Part shown: positions 47,401 through 60,715 of the stretch, piece by piece | Layout of the letters: every line of letters starts with the position of its first letter | Numbering within the stretch: position 1 is the first letter of the stretch | From: Isoetes taiwanensis | Lineage: Eukaryota; Streptophyta; Lycopodiopsida; Isoetales; Isoetaceae | Assembly: GCA_021234155.1 (NCBI GenBank) | Contig: JAJEKV010000144.1 | Span: forward strand, 372,001 to 436,000 | Direction: 5' to 3' | Length of the DNA stretch: 64,000 bases | Program-made: the position numbers and the translations under genes | The notes under the pieces: generated by a model | What the model was told of the DNA's origin: nothing | Seen by the model: the letters and a program-made list of their open reading frames with translations, nothing else | The model's database searches: none

Positions 47401-50089
47401 AGCTCTAAGAGTTGTTAAAATACCTCTCTTGAGAACCATAGGCGTGAGCTTACGAAGAACAAAGAGGATAACATTTCTCTAGCTAGACCAAGAATTTTTC
47501 AATTAATACATTAGATTTTGGGATCCACAATCTCTAAGTGAGAAGCGGAGTTAACCAATTTTTAGAGATGTCAGCCTCTAAAGCTACCAAGAATAGAGTT
47601 ATTTACCAGAGTGTCTAAAATGCTACCAGGAAGATCAAATTGTCATTAAGGCTGTAAGATTGTCATATCATAAAACCATGGGGATATCATCGTCCTTCAT
47701 CCTTTTCTGTTGTATTTCCCCATCAATCTGAATAGAAAAAGTAAAAGTTGAATTGTATGCGTGAAGAAGTGTGTGAGAGGATGTGTCTTGAGAGCCGGAC
47801 CAACGATCAAGCCACGAAATTAGCCTACTCTTTTACCTTTGTAAATTAAGTCCACCCTTCAATGAAGTAAAGATGAAGCATCTCGGACACTTTTCATGCT
47901 TCCAATGCTCTTTGCGGGAAGCCAGTTTCAACTAACGGAACAGCTAAAATAAACTAGCGCATGAAAACAAGGAATTTAGCACAAAACATTATGCATTGAC
48001 TCCGAGAATGCCGAACTTAATTTGGACCGTGTTGTAAAGCTACATCCATCGAGGGGAAACAGGTAGAATAAAATGCTATATAAAGCAGAGACCAAAATCG
48101 CGTGTTCATGGTTAAAGCAAAGAATGGACTACTCTAGATGGCTAACTTTTCCACTCCTGGAAAAATGTGCCACGGTAGCACTACAAGCCTTCCTTTCTCT
48201 GAATTATCCTCATAGCACCATAAAGCAGCTCTATTCCAAATTGGCTCCACCATAATTCGACTTTGGTTTCTTGCATGCATGATTAGATCACTAAAGAGAG
48301 CCAACATGAAATTGATCTTAGTCATAACACTCTGAAACATGTGTTATCTACATGTCGAGATGATTAAGCGGACATGCACAAAACAAGTCACGGACTTGTC
48401 CTTGCAAATACTCTTATCAAGCAAGTATTGGAGTGCAATCATGTGCATTATTAGTCTCAAAATCATCGTCAGTTTTAGTAGCGATTGGTAGCGGCCGAAA
48501 CCATAAAACATGGCATAAGACTTGTAGATATTATAAAATAAGGAAAGGTCTAAATAAGTGTAACCATGGCATCTGAGAACCTAAGGCTCAAGAAAATGCA
48601 AAAGCATTGTTGCTCAAAATCGTGCAAATTTTTGAAGAATCATAGACACAACTTCTTTTTCCCTTAGTCTGCCAAAGCGTACTGCTCCGAATCTGTTTGA
48701 TCAGAAGTTTCAGATATGCATGTCCCGGTAAAAAAAGGCATTGTCTCAAGTGGCAATAGCAATAAAGCATTTTGCCAAAGGCGGAGTAGCGATTAGGCGA
48801 GGAAGTATGAAAGAAAAGAGATTTTGACAACAAGCGTGAAACATACCTCTATTGAAGATGGGTTATGCATAACTTGTGGCGGCTTGCCCGACAAACATAT
48901 AACCCAGGGGTGTGAAGCATAATGCTAAAATATGATGGCGTAGCTTCTGGAGCATTCTCTCGGTATCTTTTCGTCCAGGTCAACATGGATTCCTAGGTTA
49001 AGCCAAAGAAGAAATCCCTCCATGATACTTTGTCCACTCTTCAATCTAAATCCCCCTCAAAAGATATTTAAGAATATGGAGATATGATTTACGTAGAAAT
49101 GATTAAAAAGGACATAACATGGCGATCAAAGAGCGTAGGAAAAATGACCCACAAATTTCTTTAATGCTTCAACCTCTTTACTCTTCAAACATGGCATTCA
49201 AGACCATCACAGATACAAAATAATAGATAGAGATGACTCACAAATTACCTTTGTGCTGCAAAGAAATTAATCCTTTTCAACAAAATATTCAAAGAAGGGA
49301 ATATTTAGGAATTTTCGATACGAGCATGATTTGATAAAATACATGGAATAATACGTGGCATTTGGGGACCTCAAACCTAGCATCAAAGAAATCAAATCAA
49401 TTTGCACCCGAAATATGTTTTGGAGGTAGAAATGAGCTCCATGGGGTTTTGTTCTTGTGATTAGGTCCACATAATAAATGCTATCCACAGCGTTTAAGCG
49501 ACGGTGATTAATATCTATGCTTTGAGCTTATTGATCTTACCATGGCGGTGAGAGTTACTGCTGCAAGAAGAGGAGGAGAGCGGTAGCGGAGGAGTTATGG
49601 GCGTGTTAGAAAATCTTGAACCGAGAGAAATTTTTTCCACAAAGGTGGAGTTCAAATGAAATCCTCGCCAATCATAATCCAAACCTTAGTAAAATGAATT
49701 TGGCTCGATTTTTGGGTACTTTCGGGAATTTTTTCGACGGCTCAAACTCTATAAAAATCTTAGAAATCAAGCTAAACAAAATTCCAAAAATATTTTATCG
49801 GTAGGAAAATCCCAAATTAACAAGATGATTGATAGAGAATAAGGACAACTCTGCCCGGATACATGAAACATAATCTCCTCAAAGGAGAAAAGCAAAGAGC
49901 ATCAATATTATGACAGGGAATCCTCTCTTCTTATGGATATGCATAGATCTTCACAAGATTTTTTCACCATCAACACAATCATGATGAAGACATAGCAAAT
50001 AATTCGATTGACACAAACCTTTGGAATAATTTGCATAAAATAAATTTCAAGTTCAACTGGCGATCTTACTAGCGAGTTTGTCGCGATTC
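44460..50089. other. Unassigned sequence
   Basis: Over 5 kb of AT-rich sequence with no identifiable domain on either strand. Open stretches (45575-45847 +, 48134-48340 -, 48588-48833 -) are unrecognised and may be remnants of retroelement genes. Confidence 0.35.
45305..45332 (+). repeat. (GATG)n microsatellite
   Basis: Seven GATG/GGAT tetranucleotide units without interruption. Confidence 0.9.
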
Positions 50090-50106
50090 TTTTTTTTTTT
50101 TTTTTT
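50090..50106 (-). other. Oligo(T) run, possible minus-strand poly(A) tail
   Basis: 17 T followed by GAGCCATC. It may mark the 3' end of a minus-strand LINE or retrocopy extending rightward, but no coding domain is readable next to it and the + strand LINE begins soon after. Confidence 0.35.
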
Positions 50107-51017
50107 GAGCCATCAATTGTTCGAGGACTCCCTTCATGCACGAAGCCAACCACATATCACGACCTTGTTTCCTCCCTAGTTGATACACGAAAACCATATT
50201 AATCCACCTCGAACCACGGAGGCTCAATTTAGCAATTTTGATTCCCTTACTTACTATGGGGATCTTATTGATCTATCGGTTTCGAGAGTTTACAAGACAA
50301 TCACATCTACCTCGGCTTCAAACCTATTGGTCCAATGTTGTCCAGTCTGTTCTTATGCAATTGCAAAGAGTTACAAAGTGGAATTTAGGGAGGATCCCGG
50401 AATCTGATGATGATAGATACCACGGGGAAAATAGAAGTGATCGGGGATGACATGAGTAAGAGGGCCAGGCGAGGAAAATTGTTCTACAATCACAATGGGG
50501 GTAGGGTAAATATTGCACCTTTGGAAATTTAAGGAATCTGATTCTTGAAGATTCAGGCTCAAAACAAAGGAACTGATGGATTAAGTGGATCTCCCCTACC
50601 GGCCGAGTTCGCTTTCCATTATTAATGATGATATCAATTTCAATAAGCCTAATAATGTTGATCTAATTACTTTGACTCCTAATTCTATGATGTATGATAA
50701 AGCTGATGAGTCGAAAAGGAAATCTTAGCTGCAATACCAAAGTTAAGGGCTGTGCTCATAGTATGACTACGAGCATGATTTCACGACAAAGGAAAATACC
50801 TCCTACGCACAATTAGGAGAAGATGACATATTCCTCTCAATCCTTCTTCTAATGATGAGAGATAACAAAAACTTCTGGCATTATATTTGTGAGAATAATA
50901 GGAATTATGCTTCCCTGCATTAAATATAAAGGCCTTGATCCAAAGAAAAATACTTCGGCAGAGAAAGAAGAATTCCCATTAATTTCCAATTTCTTTATTC
51001 AAGCCTCATCCTTTTCA

Positions 51018-51690
51018 ATGAAGATTCTATCATGGAATCTAAAGGGGCCAAAGGACCCACATGAAAGAAGAAGAGTTATTGCTTTCGACTGAGAATAATC
51101 TTTGATATTCTTTGCTTCAAAATTAAAGACTCCCCAATTTTGGTGTAAATTTTGTGCGTGGATTACACCGAGGCCTATTCTTCTTATTTGGATTGAAGCT
51201 CTTTGATGCTGCTGAATTTGGCATTTGCTCCATTTGGAAAAACATCTCCCATTAAGCTTATCTATAATAGTCCAGAAATTTGGCGGTACGTAATTTTTCA
51301 ATAAAGACCTCTCCTTTGGAGTTATCAATATTTATGCCTCCATCTCTTCTAAGGAAAGAGAGAACACCTATGGCCAGAAATATTGGAAATTGGCTTGAAA
51401 GAGCAAAGTTCCATTTCTTGGATTATTAGGAGGGAGATTTTAACAAAATACTACTATCAGAGATCTAAAGCTAGAGCAATGATATAAACATGACCAGATT
51501 TGAAAGATCAATTGGGATTACTTTATAGATAACTTTCTATTCACTTATATCCCCTACGCCCGCATTAAAATATGCTTGGTCAAACAAACAAAAGGTATGG
51601 CATTAATGTACATTGCTCTTGATAGATTTTACATCAACAACCTTTCGGATAACCCTTTGCAGGATGGATGTGGTATTTAATGATAAAGGG
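51018..51690 (+). pseudogene. LINE apurinic-like endonuclease domain
   Basis: ATG at 51018 opens MKILSWNLKGPKDPHERRRV, the standard start of plant LINE ORF2 (usual form MKxLSWNxRGLxxPxKR), stopped after 24 codons. Broken frames continue GVINIYAS near 51320, WDYFIDNFLFTYIPYARIK near 51515-51570 and ALDRFYINNL near 51618-51650. These match the later endonuclease strands, where LDRFL is conserved. The catalytic Glu and His motifs are not all readable. Inactive. Confidence 0.75.
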
Positions 51691-52589
51691 CCACTTCTAT
51701 TTCAGACCATGTTAATTTCTTGAAACCAGAAGCATCTTCTTAGCACTAAAAAAGGATCTAGCTGTCGCCATGAAGTTCAATTCTGATGTTAAGGAGTGCT
51801 AAAATGTGGCTTAATACGTGAGCAATTCAAAGCTTTTACTCAAATCTCCCAGAGTTAATCCTTTCCAGGTCCTATGAGAGATTTCCTATTCTAATCTGAA
51901 GGCCTCAAAAATTGGATCAAGCAATGGTCTAAAATAACTTCAATATAAGAAAAGAGAGAGGAGAAAAAGGATGTTTGTTAAACGCCCAGTAAAATGTCAG
52001 GCCGGATCGACCAAGATCCTCTATACTTGAAGCGATCTTCATTTTTAAAGAGTCAATCTTGACAAGCTATAAAATCTATGGAGGAATATGGGGCTTTAAA
52101 GGTCACGGTATCAAGTGCAGTAAAATATCTCTCCAACATGGATAGCAATAATTGAAGTTTTTCTTGAGTGGCCAAAATAAGAGTCTTAAAGAATAAAAAT
52201 TCGGTATCAAAATGATCATGATGTGGGATTCGGTAGATGCTAAAGATATAAAATTGAGTTTCTTCTACTCTAAATATCTTGGAATTTTTTCCAATGATGG
52301 AATATCTGTGAGACACCTGAAGCCAAAATTATTGATCTCCCCTAAATGCTCTCCGGCTGTGACTTTCATTCAATCTCGATATAGTTGTTGATCTCCCAAA
52401 TGAGAAATGAGATTAAATCCACTCGCATCTTGCTAAAATGGAAAAGTCAGGATCACGATGGCTTGCCACCCGAGTTCAAAATGCAGGGATTCTATTAATC
52501 CTTGATTTCATTCAAATGATTCAAAGGTTTTGAGGACTAATCCGTTTTATCTGCCATTGCTTGGTAGTCGCCTAGTGCCTAAGGCCCGA

Positions 52590-52835
52590 TGAAATCGAAG
52601 AAAATTTCGGTGTTGGAGACTATCTCCCTCACTAATACCTCATATACAAGGTACGTACTTCAAAATTATTGCTAATAGAATTGGCTGGCTATCGCGAGGA
52701 ATTCTATCTCTTTTGAATCGATCGCAGCACTACGCCCTACTTGAGGATACATCCTTGATAATTACATTCTTGCTATGGAAGGATTAGCGGGTAAAAGCCA
52801 TTTGTGGTGTTCAATTGGTATCCCCTGTCCCCCAA
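52590..52835 (+). pseudogene. LINE reverse transcriptase, first part
   Basis: ISLTNTSY near 52630 and GYILDNYILAMEGLAG at 52744-52793 match the RT motif blocks RPISLxNxxYK and GRxIxDNILxAxE. The frame runs to the break at 52844 with one or more shifts. The next expected motif, the first catalytic aspartate block, appears only after the inserted element, at 61740. Confidence 0.75.
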
Positions 52836-52999
52836 AATGTGGCGTTGCATCCACCACTTTTGTGAGGTATGAAAGTATAATTATGGCATTTAGAATAGAG
52901 TCCTTTCGGTTTGTGGGGAAATTCTAATTCAAAACTAAAATTCAAATTCAAATTCTATTCTTTGGCCTTCACGATTTCTTTACTGCGTCCACGTTCTTT

Positions 53000-53293
53000 G
53001 GCTCCCTCCCACTGCTGCGACCTCAATCCATTGTGTGGATATGGATGTTAATGAGATATCACGTACACAAACCGGCATTTGAGACGGAAGCAGTAAAACG
53101 GAAGTTTTCCATTTGGCGGGACTTCTTGGGTGTTAGTAGATAGTGATAGTCGGTTGTCTGGCCAGTAGAGTTATGGTTGTTGTGGAGTGTCGAGGAATAT
53201 CCAGCATCTCTTTTGGGGCGGAGTTCTCCTTCCTCCTCACTTGCTTTTGTAACATTACCATTCTTTAATATATTGTGACAGGTTCTTCAAAAA
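53000..53293 (+). mobile_element. LINE 3' end inside the MULE
   Basis: Sequence ending TGTGACAGGTTCTTC plus 8 A (53286-53293), preceded by GTAACATTACCATTCTTT at 53251-53268. The same end appears in reverse at 31297-31340. The coding tail is unreadable. Confidence 0.55.
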
Positions 53294-54940
53294 AAAGAAC
53301 CAAGGAGCGAAATGTTGAAGAAAGGCGGAGAAAAGAAGAAGAGAAGAAAAATTGGAGCTTGGTGGTAGGAAGGATCAGGTTCATCAAGAAGTGCAAAGCG
53401 ATAGCCGTATTGTCCTTAGTTGCTAGCGTCTTTCCATATGAGACCAAAGAATGGAGGATATACGAAGAAAGAAATTTACTACTTGATTTTTTTGAGGGAT
53501 AAAACATTACCAGGAAAAATTCATAGGTGAAGAATTAAAGTTGGAAGCCAAAGAGCATGGATTATAAAGAACCTCTGGGACTCCATGCAAGGCTATCAAA
53601 CTCTCTACAGCGTGAAGCGCTAGCGATACCAAGAATAAACGCACAATATACGTACCAGCGATGGAATTCTGAGAACAAGTGACAAATCAACCCGTGAGAT
53701 CTTGGAAAGGTAGTAGGTGTTCCCTTGAAACACCTGCAAAAGGCAAAGAGGGGAAAGGTCGATTACAATGGTGGGAAATGGGTTTCTTGCTTACAAGAGG
53801 GCTAAAGATTAGATACGATTTGGATGAACATAGAAAAGATTCAAAAATTTTGGATTAAGAAAACACTGAGTGTCTCCTAACACAAAGGATGTTAGAACTA
53901 GAGATTGGAGAGAAATGTAGGAGAAAGAACATCGCCCACTATACGGAGGAATCCGCGAGGTTGATTTATTTCACATTGTCCATGTTTTTTCTTAGTTATG
54001 GTGCTTAGTATGGTGGTGCATGTGGTGGTTATTGTGTTGTCACGGTGATTGTGGTTATCTTTATGCGGCATGTGAATTGTGTGTAGCTATAACTAGCCCG
54101 ATCCACGAGATACAAATTTTTGTTGAATAAAAGCAAGCATTTGGAAAGTATGATATATTAAAAAGAGGATCTTACAAAATTTGGCTTTACTTATAAAATT
54201 TGGCTCCATTAGAAAGCTCGTACGAGAACTAAATTTACATGCATGATTTCCTAATAGCGAAATCTTTGGTATGGCTATTTCGAGAAGCTAGTGCATCCAA
54301 AATTATTGTTTTATACACTAAAGCATCTAAGCTTTGAGTCATCGAAATTATGAGGATGAGGTTTGCGGTGCTTCACGCATCCCACGGTGGTAAAGTCACA
54401 TAATTTTGCGATTAAAATCCGTTGTTGCGAGTCGAGAGGCGGACAAGTGACGAAGAATAACAAATATACGGTACCCTTGCCCGTGACGTATATAACATAA
54501 ACATGAACTACGTCTAAGAGCGCTCTCTTCTGTCAATCACGACCCCAAGCATAGCCATTGAAGGCCCGGCATCCATCTGTTGTATGCCTTTAGGTTTGAT
54601 TCAAAATCGGCAAAGAAAGGTGGATTTAGAGCATATCCACCTTCAGAGATTTATCCACGAATACATTTTAACGTATGCCAGGAGAATGCCTCCTCGCTCA
54701 CCTACAATAGCCGTAGTGATCTCACGAATATCCCTCCTACCATGTTGCGGAATGAACTTCTTCGATTTGGCGAATTGGGAATGAAGCGCCAAAAATCGGG
54801 CGTAAGACGGGATTTAGGACCCGAGATCCTTTTCTAATGATTAGAAGAGGAATGTAATTATCGAGGGTGTCACAATTTGAGAGAGATGTTTATGAGAGCG
54901 GGCTAGGCAAATTTTTATGTCGGGCCAAGGGAAATAGGAT
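53294..54940. other. MULE interior, unassigned
   Basis: AT-rich, no recognised domain. 53275-53502 is a short Glu/Arg/Lys-rich open stretch that looks like chance. Confidence 0.4.
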
Positions 54941-54943
54941 AAA

Positions 54944-55680
54944 GTGATGTGATGTGATGTGCCGTGATGGTGTGGTGTGGTGTGGTTTGTGGTATGGGTG
55001 TGGTGTGTGGTGTGGTGTGGGTTGCGTTATGTCTATGGTGTCATGTGGGTGTGTGCATGTGTATGATCTGGAGAATCTCCCCTCACCCCACCACACCCCA
55101 TCTGTCCACCACCATGGACTGCCACCCACGTCGCTGCGTCCACCACATTGCCACCACATGCACCTGCAGATCCCACCACGTCAGCCACACCCCTCCACCA
55201 CCACCACCACACTCCACCACCACCCACATCACACCTGATCACAACACCCACACCACACCACCACCACTGCACCCCCACCACACCTCCACCACCACCACAC
55301 TCCACCACACATCACCAGGCCACCACAGCCCACCCACCACCTCCACCACACACCCACATCATGGCACCACACACCCTCCTGCATCACCGCACCCCACCAC
55401 CGCCCCACCACCCACTCCACCACCACCCCCCACCACCACACCCCACCACTACCACACCGCCACCACCCACCCCACCACCACAGTCACCACCACCACCCCC
55501 ACCACCACCCACACTCCACCACCACCCCCACCCACCCACACCCCACCACCACCACCCTCCACCACCCCCCACCACCACAATCCACCACCACACGATCCAC
55601 CACCACCACTCCCCACCCACCACCTCCCACCACCACCACCCACCTCCCACCACCACATGGTGTGTGGTGGAATGGTATGG
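54944..55680 (+). repeat. CCA-type minisatellite with a GTGGT leader
   Basis: 54944-55030 is GTG-rich (GTGATGTGATGTG, then GTGGTGTGG). A short unique segment follows, and 55079-55660 is almost pure C and A with occasional T, built from CCACCA, CCACAC and CACCCC words. 55660-55690 returns to GTGTGTGGTGG. Both strands give long His/Pro/Thr or Gly/Trp/Val open frames that are artefacts of composition. The strand asymmetry is extreme (G nearly absent for over 550 bases). Confidence 0.9.
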
Positions 55681-55689
55681 TGTGTGGGG

Positions 55690-56714
55690 GAGTGAAGGCA
55701 ATGATAATGTCTTTTGACACTATTAAGGTGCTAAGTTGCAGAGTAGAATATGATGAGTGTGGGGGCATGGTATAGTGCATGGTTTAGTGTGAGAGTATAC
55801 AGCTATCCTAACAGGTTTAGTGTTCATTTCATCTGAGATACTGTGTTCAAGAGGTTTACGGACCAACATCAATTAAGATTAGATCTTCGAGCTTTTTGAG
55901 AAGCTAAGAGCCTGGACTTGTTGTGAAATTGAAGGACTTCAATGGTTAACATTGCATTATTGCGTGAGGATGCAAATGCTAGTGGATGGACTCAATGGGA
56001 TGAGACAAACAATCCACGGAAGGAATTGCTTGCACTGCGTGTTTGTAGATCACATGAACTTGGTCAATCTGGGGGCACACCGATAAGGTACAAGTCTGAA
56101 GGGGAAGCTTGTGGAGATCTATATTGTGTCCAAAGAGTGAATTAGATGGGTTTCACAAGAAGAGCGTGCATCCTTGGAAGTGTGGTGTGGAATCAAAGAA
56201 GTTCGGACTGTCCATGGAGAGTGGCGATGGGAAAGTGAAATGGGAGTACGTGACTATGAAAAGACAAGCGTCTTGAGTTAAGTAGGAGGCTCATCGATTA
56301 CAATGAGGAGCCGGAGGGCAAGGCTTCGGATAAAGGCGTCTAAAATCTTTCCTTTGCATAATTTGGTACCAATGGCGGGCAAAAGCAGTTTAAGGAGCTT
56401 AAGGAGATCTCGGCCAGTGCATGTCTCAGTGGATTTTGCGAGAGAAGGGAACTATACATTCAAGGAGACGAAGGGAGGTCACGGTCGATCGCATTTGGGT
56501 CAATAACGGATTATTTTGGTTCAAATAACATATCGGTATGACTTCGGTGGCCGGATAAAGGATTATCGAAACACATTACTATGTATCGGATGATAAGGGA
56601 ACCACGATGCTGTTAGAGTGCAACCGCTGCTATGAAGCACCACAAATATCACAGGCGAAAGGAAGGGTTCAAAGAGACATTATGTGTTTTCGGATAGTGC
56701 TGACATCTCAATTC
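55690..56714. other. MULE interior, possible decayed Copia upstream part
   Basis: Open stretches at 55942-56145 and 56303-56506 lie just before the integrase remnant and could be its degenerate upstream portion; no motif is clear. Confidence 0.35.
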
Positions 56715-57010
56715 AAGGCTTCTAGACCATTTTACTTTGTGGCTAGGTACACAAAAGCGACAACGATGTCTATATGATGTGGAATTTTTTGGTTCTAACC
56801 AGGGAAGGTGAACCACGATGTAAAGGCTGGCGAGTTGAAGGATGGTTAAGACAGGCGCAATTAAAATCTGTGACATAAAGGGTGGGTAATGCTCGTGAAG
56901 TGGTAGAGAGTTGCGAAGAGATGTTTACTTATTGGAACATCCAGAATTGGATGAACATACGAAGCGATGGAGGAGGAGAATATAAAAGGTTCTTTTTAGG
57001 AGGTCAAGGT
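56715..57010 (+). pseudogene. Copia integrase core remnant
   Basis: RPFYFVARYTKATTMS near 56730 resembles the start of the Copia integrase core (GPF...GxRYxVTF). At about 56945-56985 NIRSDGGGEYKRFF matches the second catalytic-aspartate block (IRSDNGGEY). Frames between them are broken. The C-terminal integrase and RT are not readable downstream. Confidence 0.55.
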
Positions 57011-60000
57011 GGAGGATATATGGGCAGCATAGGTCGCGAGAAAGGATTTTGGACACTAAGCGGATCCATTGTGTACATGCATTCAATGAGATCTCATTCT
57101 GCGGTTACTGCGAGGAACTTTCAATATACAAATCACGCTTGGATGGCGTAATGGAGACGGGTTATTATTGAGCAAGCACTATGTTGATGATTGGAAACTT
57201 CAAGTTATTGTACCATCCTCAATGTGCATCGCCATTATTGAGGACCGTAAAATCCAGTGAGTCCTTGTTCTCCTCAATCCACGATGTTAGCGAGAGGCAC
57301 TTAGAGTTGGTGATAATTTTTCATTTGTTGCTCGAGCGGGAATGATGAGGGGTTAGAGATTTTGGATTACGATGTACAAAACCCGAAAATGGATAGTGGA
57401 AAGAGGCTTTAACTCAATGGAACATGGTGTTGCATGGGTGATAGTGTCATAGAAGATTATGTATTCTGAAGGCGCCAAGATCAGCCAGATGGAAGCTATG
57501 ATCTTTCTGATAAAGGCATAGGCATAGTATTCACAACAGATCACGTGCAATCCGGACTTCACATGCCACCAACTAAGCGTCAAAGCGAGTGTATATGGAT
57601 CCTTTAGATGAGGAGAAAGGGTACTACTGAGGAATTTGCAGAAGTTCTTTTCGATGATGATGAAATGTGAAACCGATGCATGGTTTTGAGGAGACTCATG
57701 TGAAGTTTTATTAGCCCGGTGTGAAAATGAGTTTGTTTTGATTTCTTTTGAAGATTTGAATTCTTCACGAAACACTTGATTCCTTTTGTTTGTGAGATGA
57801 ATTGAATATGAATTTTCATTGAAATGAATCGAGGTTACAATAACAATTATGTATAAGAAAGATATCTGATGATTTAAGTCTGGTGACTCATGCACCTACA
57901 TGCTTCCCAATACATATGTTCCCTCTAGGTTCGACTTTTGTTGCTTCTAATCTTAAAACTTCAAGCATGAACACTCTAGCATCAACTAGATCTGATGCAA
58001 AATGTCCCGCGACTGGAGTTAACCACACTTTGTCAATACCGCGAGTTTGGTTTTGTATAGCTACATTTAAGATGACTTACTAGATCGGGGCAACAATACT
58101 ATTCCTCCTTTTAAGTACCCCTCACAAATTTGTGCATAAAGCGAACATCACGAATACATGAATGACCATCGGAGTTTGAAGAAGTTAAAGGAAATTTTCA
58201 CAACATCGAGGTTGTAGTGATGCTTGTTGTCCGAAGCAATTCCGGGAACACGCACTCCAAAGTTTGTTGTCATTGTGCCACAACGGCAAATCTGATGAGC
58301 AAGCACTAACCTCTCAATGTATCATGCCTTACGCCATGCAAGCTAGGAGCTATCAAAGTGATATATCCACACGGTTTATATCACAATGCGAGACAAACGT
58401 CAACTTACAATCGAGAAAGCGGAGTCGATGATGTCCATCACAAGCGAGGGGCAAAACATGCTGGCACTTATCGATTCACATGTTTCCTTATTCTTTGTAA
58501 CTATTTGTGTCCTTGGACAGTAATAGAGTGAAAAGAGATTGAAAGAGAAGTAGAAGGGATGGCTCATTCCTTGGAGGAATCAAGTAGTATTCCATGTATG
58601 CGCAAACCTTATGCATATCATGCGGCACAATCATTGATTACAAAATCAGATAAGAAAGTATCACCTTGAAGAGGAGGATCAATTGATCGATGAACCAACT
58701 GCGTGTCGGCTTCCCAAAATTTACGATGTCGGTGGAGTTAATCCGCGACGGTTTGAGTTCCCTTTCGGCACCACTTCCGGATAATATGTTGGCTTTAGAT
58801 AGTCGAGTTGCCGAAGCTCTATCATCTCTAGTTCTAAACACACGAGAACGATTTGCTCACAATCCATTCCACAGAAAAATCTGAAAAATAAATCATGTAT
58901 GTGGCATCCGGTACCCTTGATCTATTTGCATTGATTGACTATCAAATTTCGTTTGGAGTCTCCATGCCGTCGGCCCGGTACGGGATTGACTTAGAATATC
59001 CAAATGGGGTGAATTTTTAAGGTACAACCCGGGAGAGTATCTTGCGGTCATAAGCGGTCGGCGTGGATAAGCTGTTGGATATCCTTGGTCTCAAATTTAC
59101 GCAGTGCTGCAAACACTAAGAGTCGATAGACACAGCTGACAACATCGATGAAACGCATTAGTTAAGGCGCTTGTTTGCAGTGAGGTCTATATTGTTTGCA
59201 CAAGAGACAAGCAAAGAGACTAAACCCGACCCGAGGGATGGAAGAGACTAAGCCGGGATGAAAGAGACACGAGGTACAAGCATCGAGACTTCCCAAACCT
59301 TTCACCCTCTTTGGACTTACTTGTGTCTATTGGTTCTTGTGGTACCCACTTTCGAACACCAAAGCCAAAGCCATGTCACCGGTCATAATGTGGCCCACAA
59401 CTTGGGCTCACGGCCGGGTTCTAAATTAATACATAAACAAATTCCAAAATCAATGGAGTCTTTAGGCGAGGGTTAGAATGATAATATTTACCTCAAATGG
59501 TGTGATAGACATGGAATGTGATAAATTGTTGCATTACCTTATCACAATGGCAACATTTTACCCACTTCCATTCGGACAAGCGTCCACAAATGGACAACCT
59601 TCATCACCCTCTTCTTACGCCTCGGAAGCATTGGAAGTCTGAGATCTTGACCACTCTTTCGGAAAAATCTCAAATCTTTGCATTGAGGAATTAGCGGCTC
59701 AGTGATAGAATCTTCACATGCCTTTAGCTCAATTTAGGTTTGTTAATTCCTTATTTAATCGTTCGGCCCGGGGCAACCTTTGTACCATTTAGCTCTTCAT
59801 CCACGGATTTGCTTCTTAGAACACCCTCTGCTCCTTTTCAGTTCTTTGTCATGATTATTGCCATATGTGCAAATGCATCTAATTACGATTCTTTATGCTC
59901 CATCAACTCAATCTTTCTTTTTGATATCATTTTCCTATCACCGTTTGCCTGTCGTTGCTTGCATCTATCAAACCTAGGCGATGTTGCGGCCAACCATTTC

Positions 60001-60114
60001 CTTCACAGAGTGCATGATGCCGTAAAACACTACGTATATGTCGACCTCCTAACATAGTAAGCCGCGTGCGATGGGAAAACCACAATCACACACCCACCTG
60101 ACACAAGGTAGTCT
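57011..60114. other. MULE interior, unassigned
   Basis: About 3 kb without a recognisable domain. The 180-residue open stretch on the minus strand at 57353-57895 has no family features and AT-driven composition. 59200-60060 has short open frames only. Confidence 0.35.
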
Positions 60115-60119
60115 CTACA

Positions 60120-60715
60120 CACCACCGCATACCACACCACACAACATCTGACACGGTGCCACTACACAACAGTGGTGGTGGTGGTGGTGGTGGTGATGAA
60201 GTGATGTGTGGTGGTGGTGATGTGGTGGTGGTGGTAGGGTGTGTGGTGGTGAGTGGTGGAGTGTGGTGTGGGACATGGTGGAGTAATGATGATGGGGTGT
60301 GGTGGTGGGGTGTGGTGTGGTGGTGGTGTAGTGTGGGAGATGTGGTGGTGGTGGTGGTGTGTGTGGTGGTGGTGAGGAGGGTAATGGTGGTGGTGGTGGA
60401 AGTGTGTGGTGGTGGTGGAGTGTGGTGGTGGTGGAGTGTGAAATTGGTATTGGGACATGGTGGAGTCTGGTGGTGTGGTGTGGTGGTGGTGGGTGTGAGG
60501 TGGTGGTAGAGGGTGTGGTGGTGGTGGTGGAGTGTGGTGGTGGTGGAGGAGTGTGGTGATGGTGGTGGTGGTGTGTGTGGTGGTGGTGGTGGAGTGTGGT
60601 GAGGGTGGAGTGTGGTGGTGGTGTGTGTGGTGTGGGAGTGTGGCGGTGGGAGATGGTGAGTGTAGTGGTGGGAGATGGTAGGGGTGTGGTGTGGGACATG
60701 GTGGATGCCAACAGC
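60120..60715 (-). repeat. TGG-type minisatellite, inverse of the 55-kb array
   Basis: 60120-60155 is CACC-rich. From 60173 to about 60700 the + strand is nearly only G and T with some A (GTGGTGG words), the complement of the array at 55079-55660. The two arrays lie in opposite orientation, 4.5 kb apart, inside the same MULE. Long open frames on both strands are compositional. Confidence 0.9.

Noticed and set aside
54964-55780. Long open frames of His/Pro/Thr or Gly/Trp/Val on both strands
   Set aside because: They follow from the CCA/TGG minisatellite, which lacks stop codons in several frames; no start context or domain.
57353-57895. 180-residue minus-strand open frame
   Set aside because: No recognisable motif, AT-driven residue content and position inside a decayed transposon; treated as chance.
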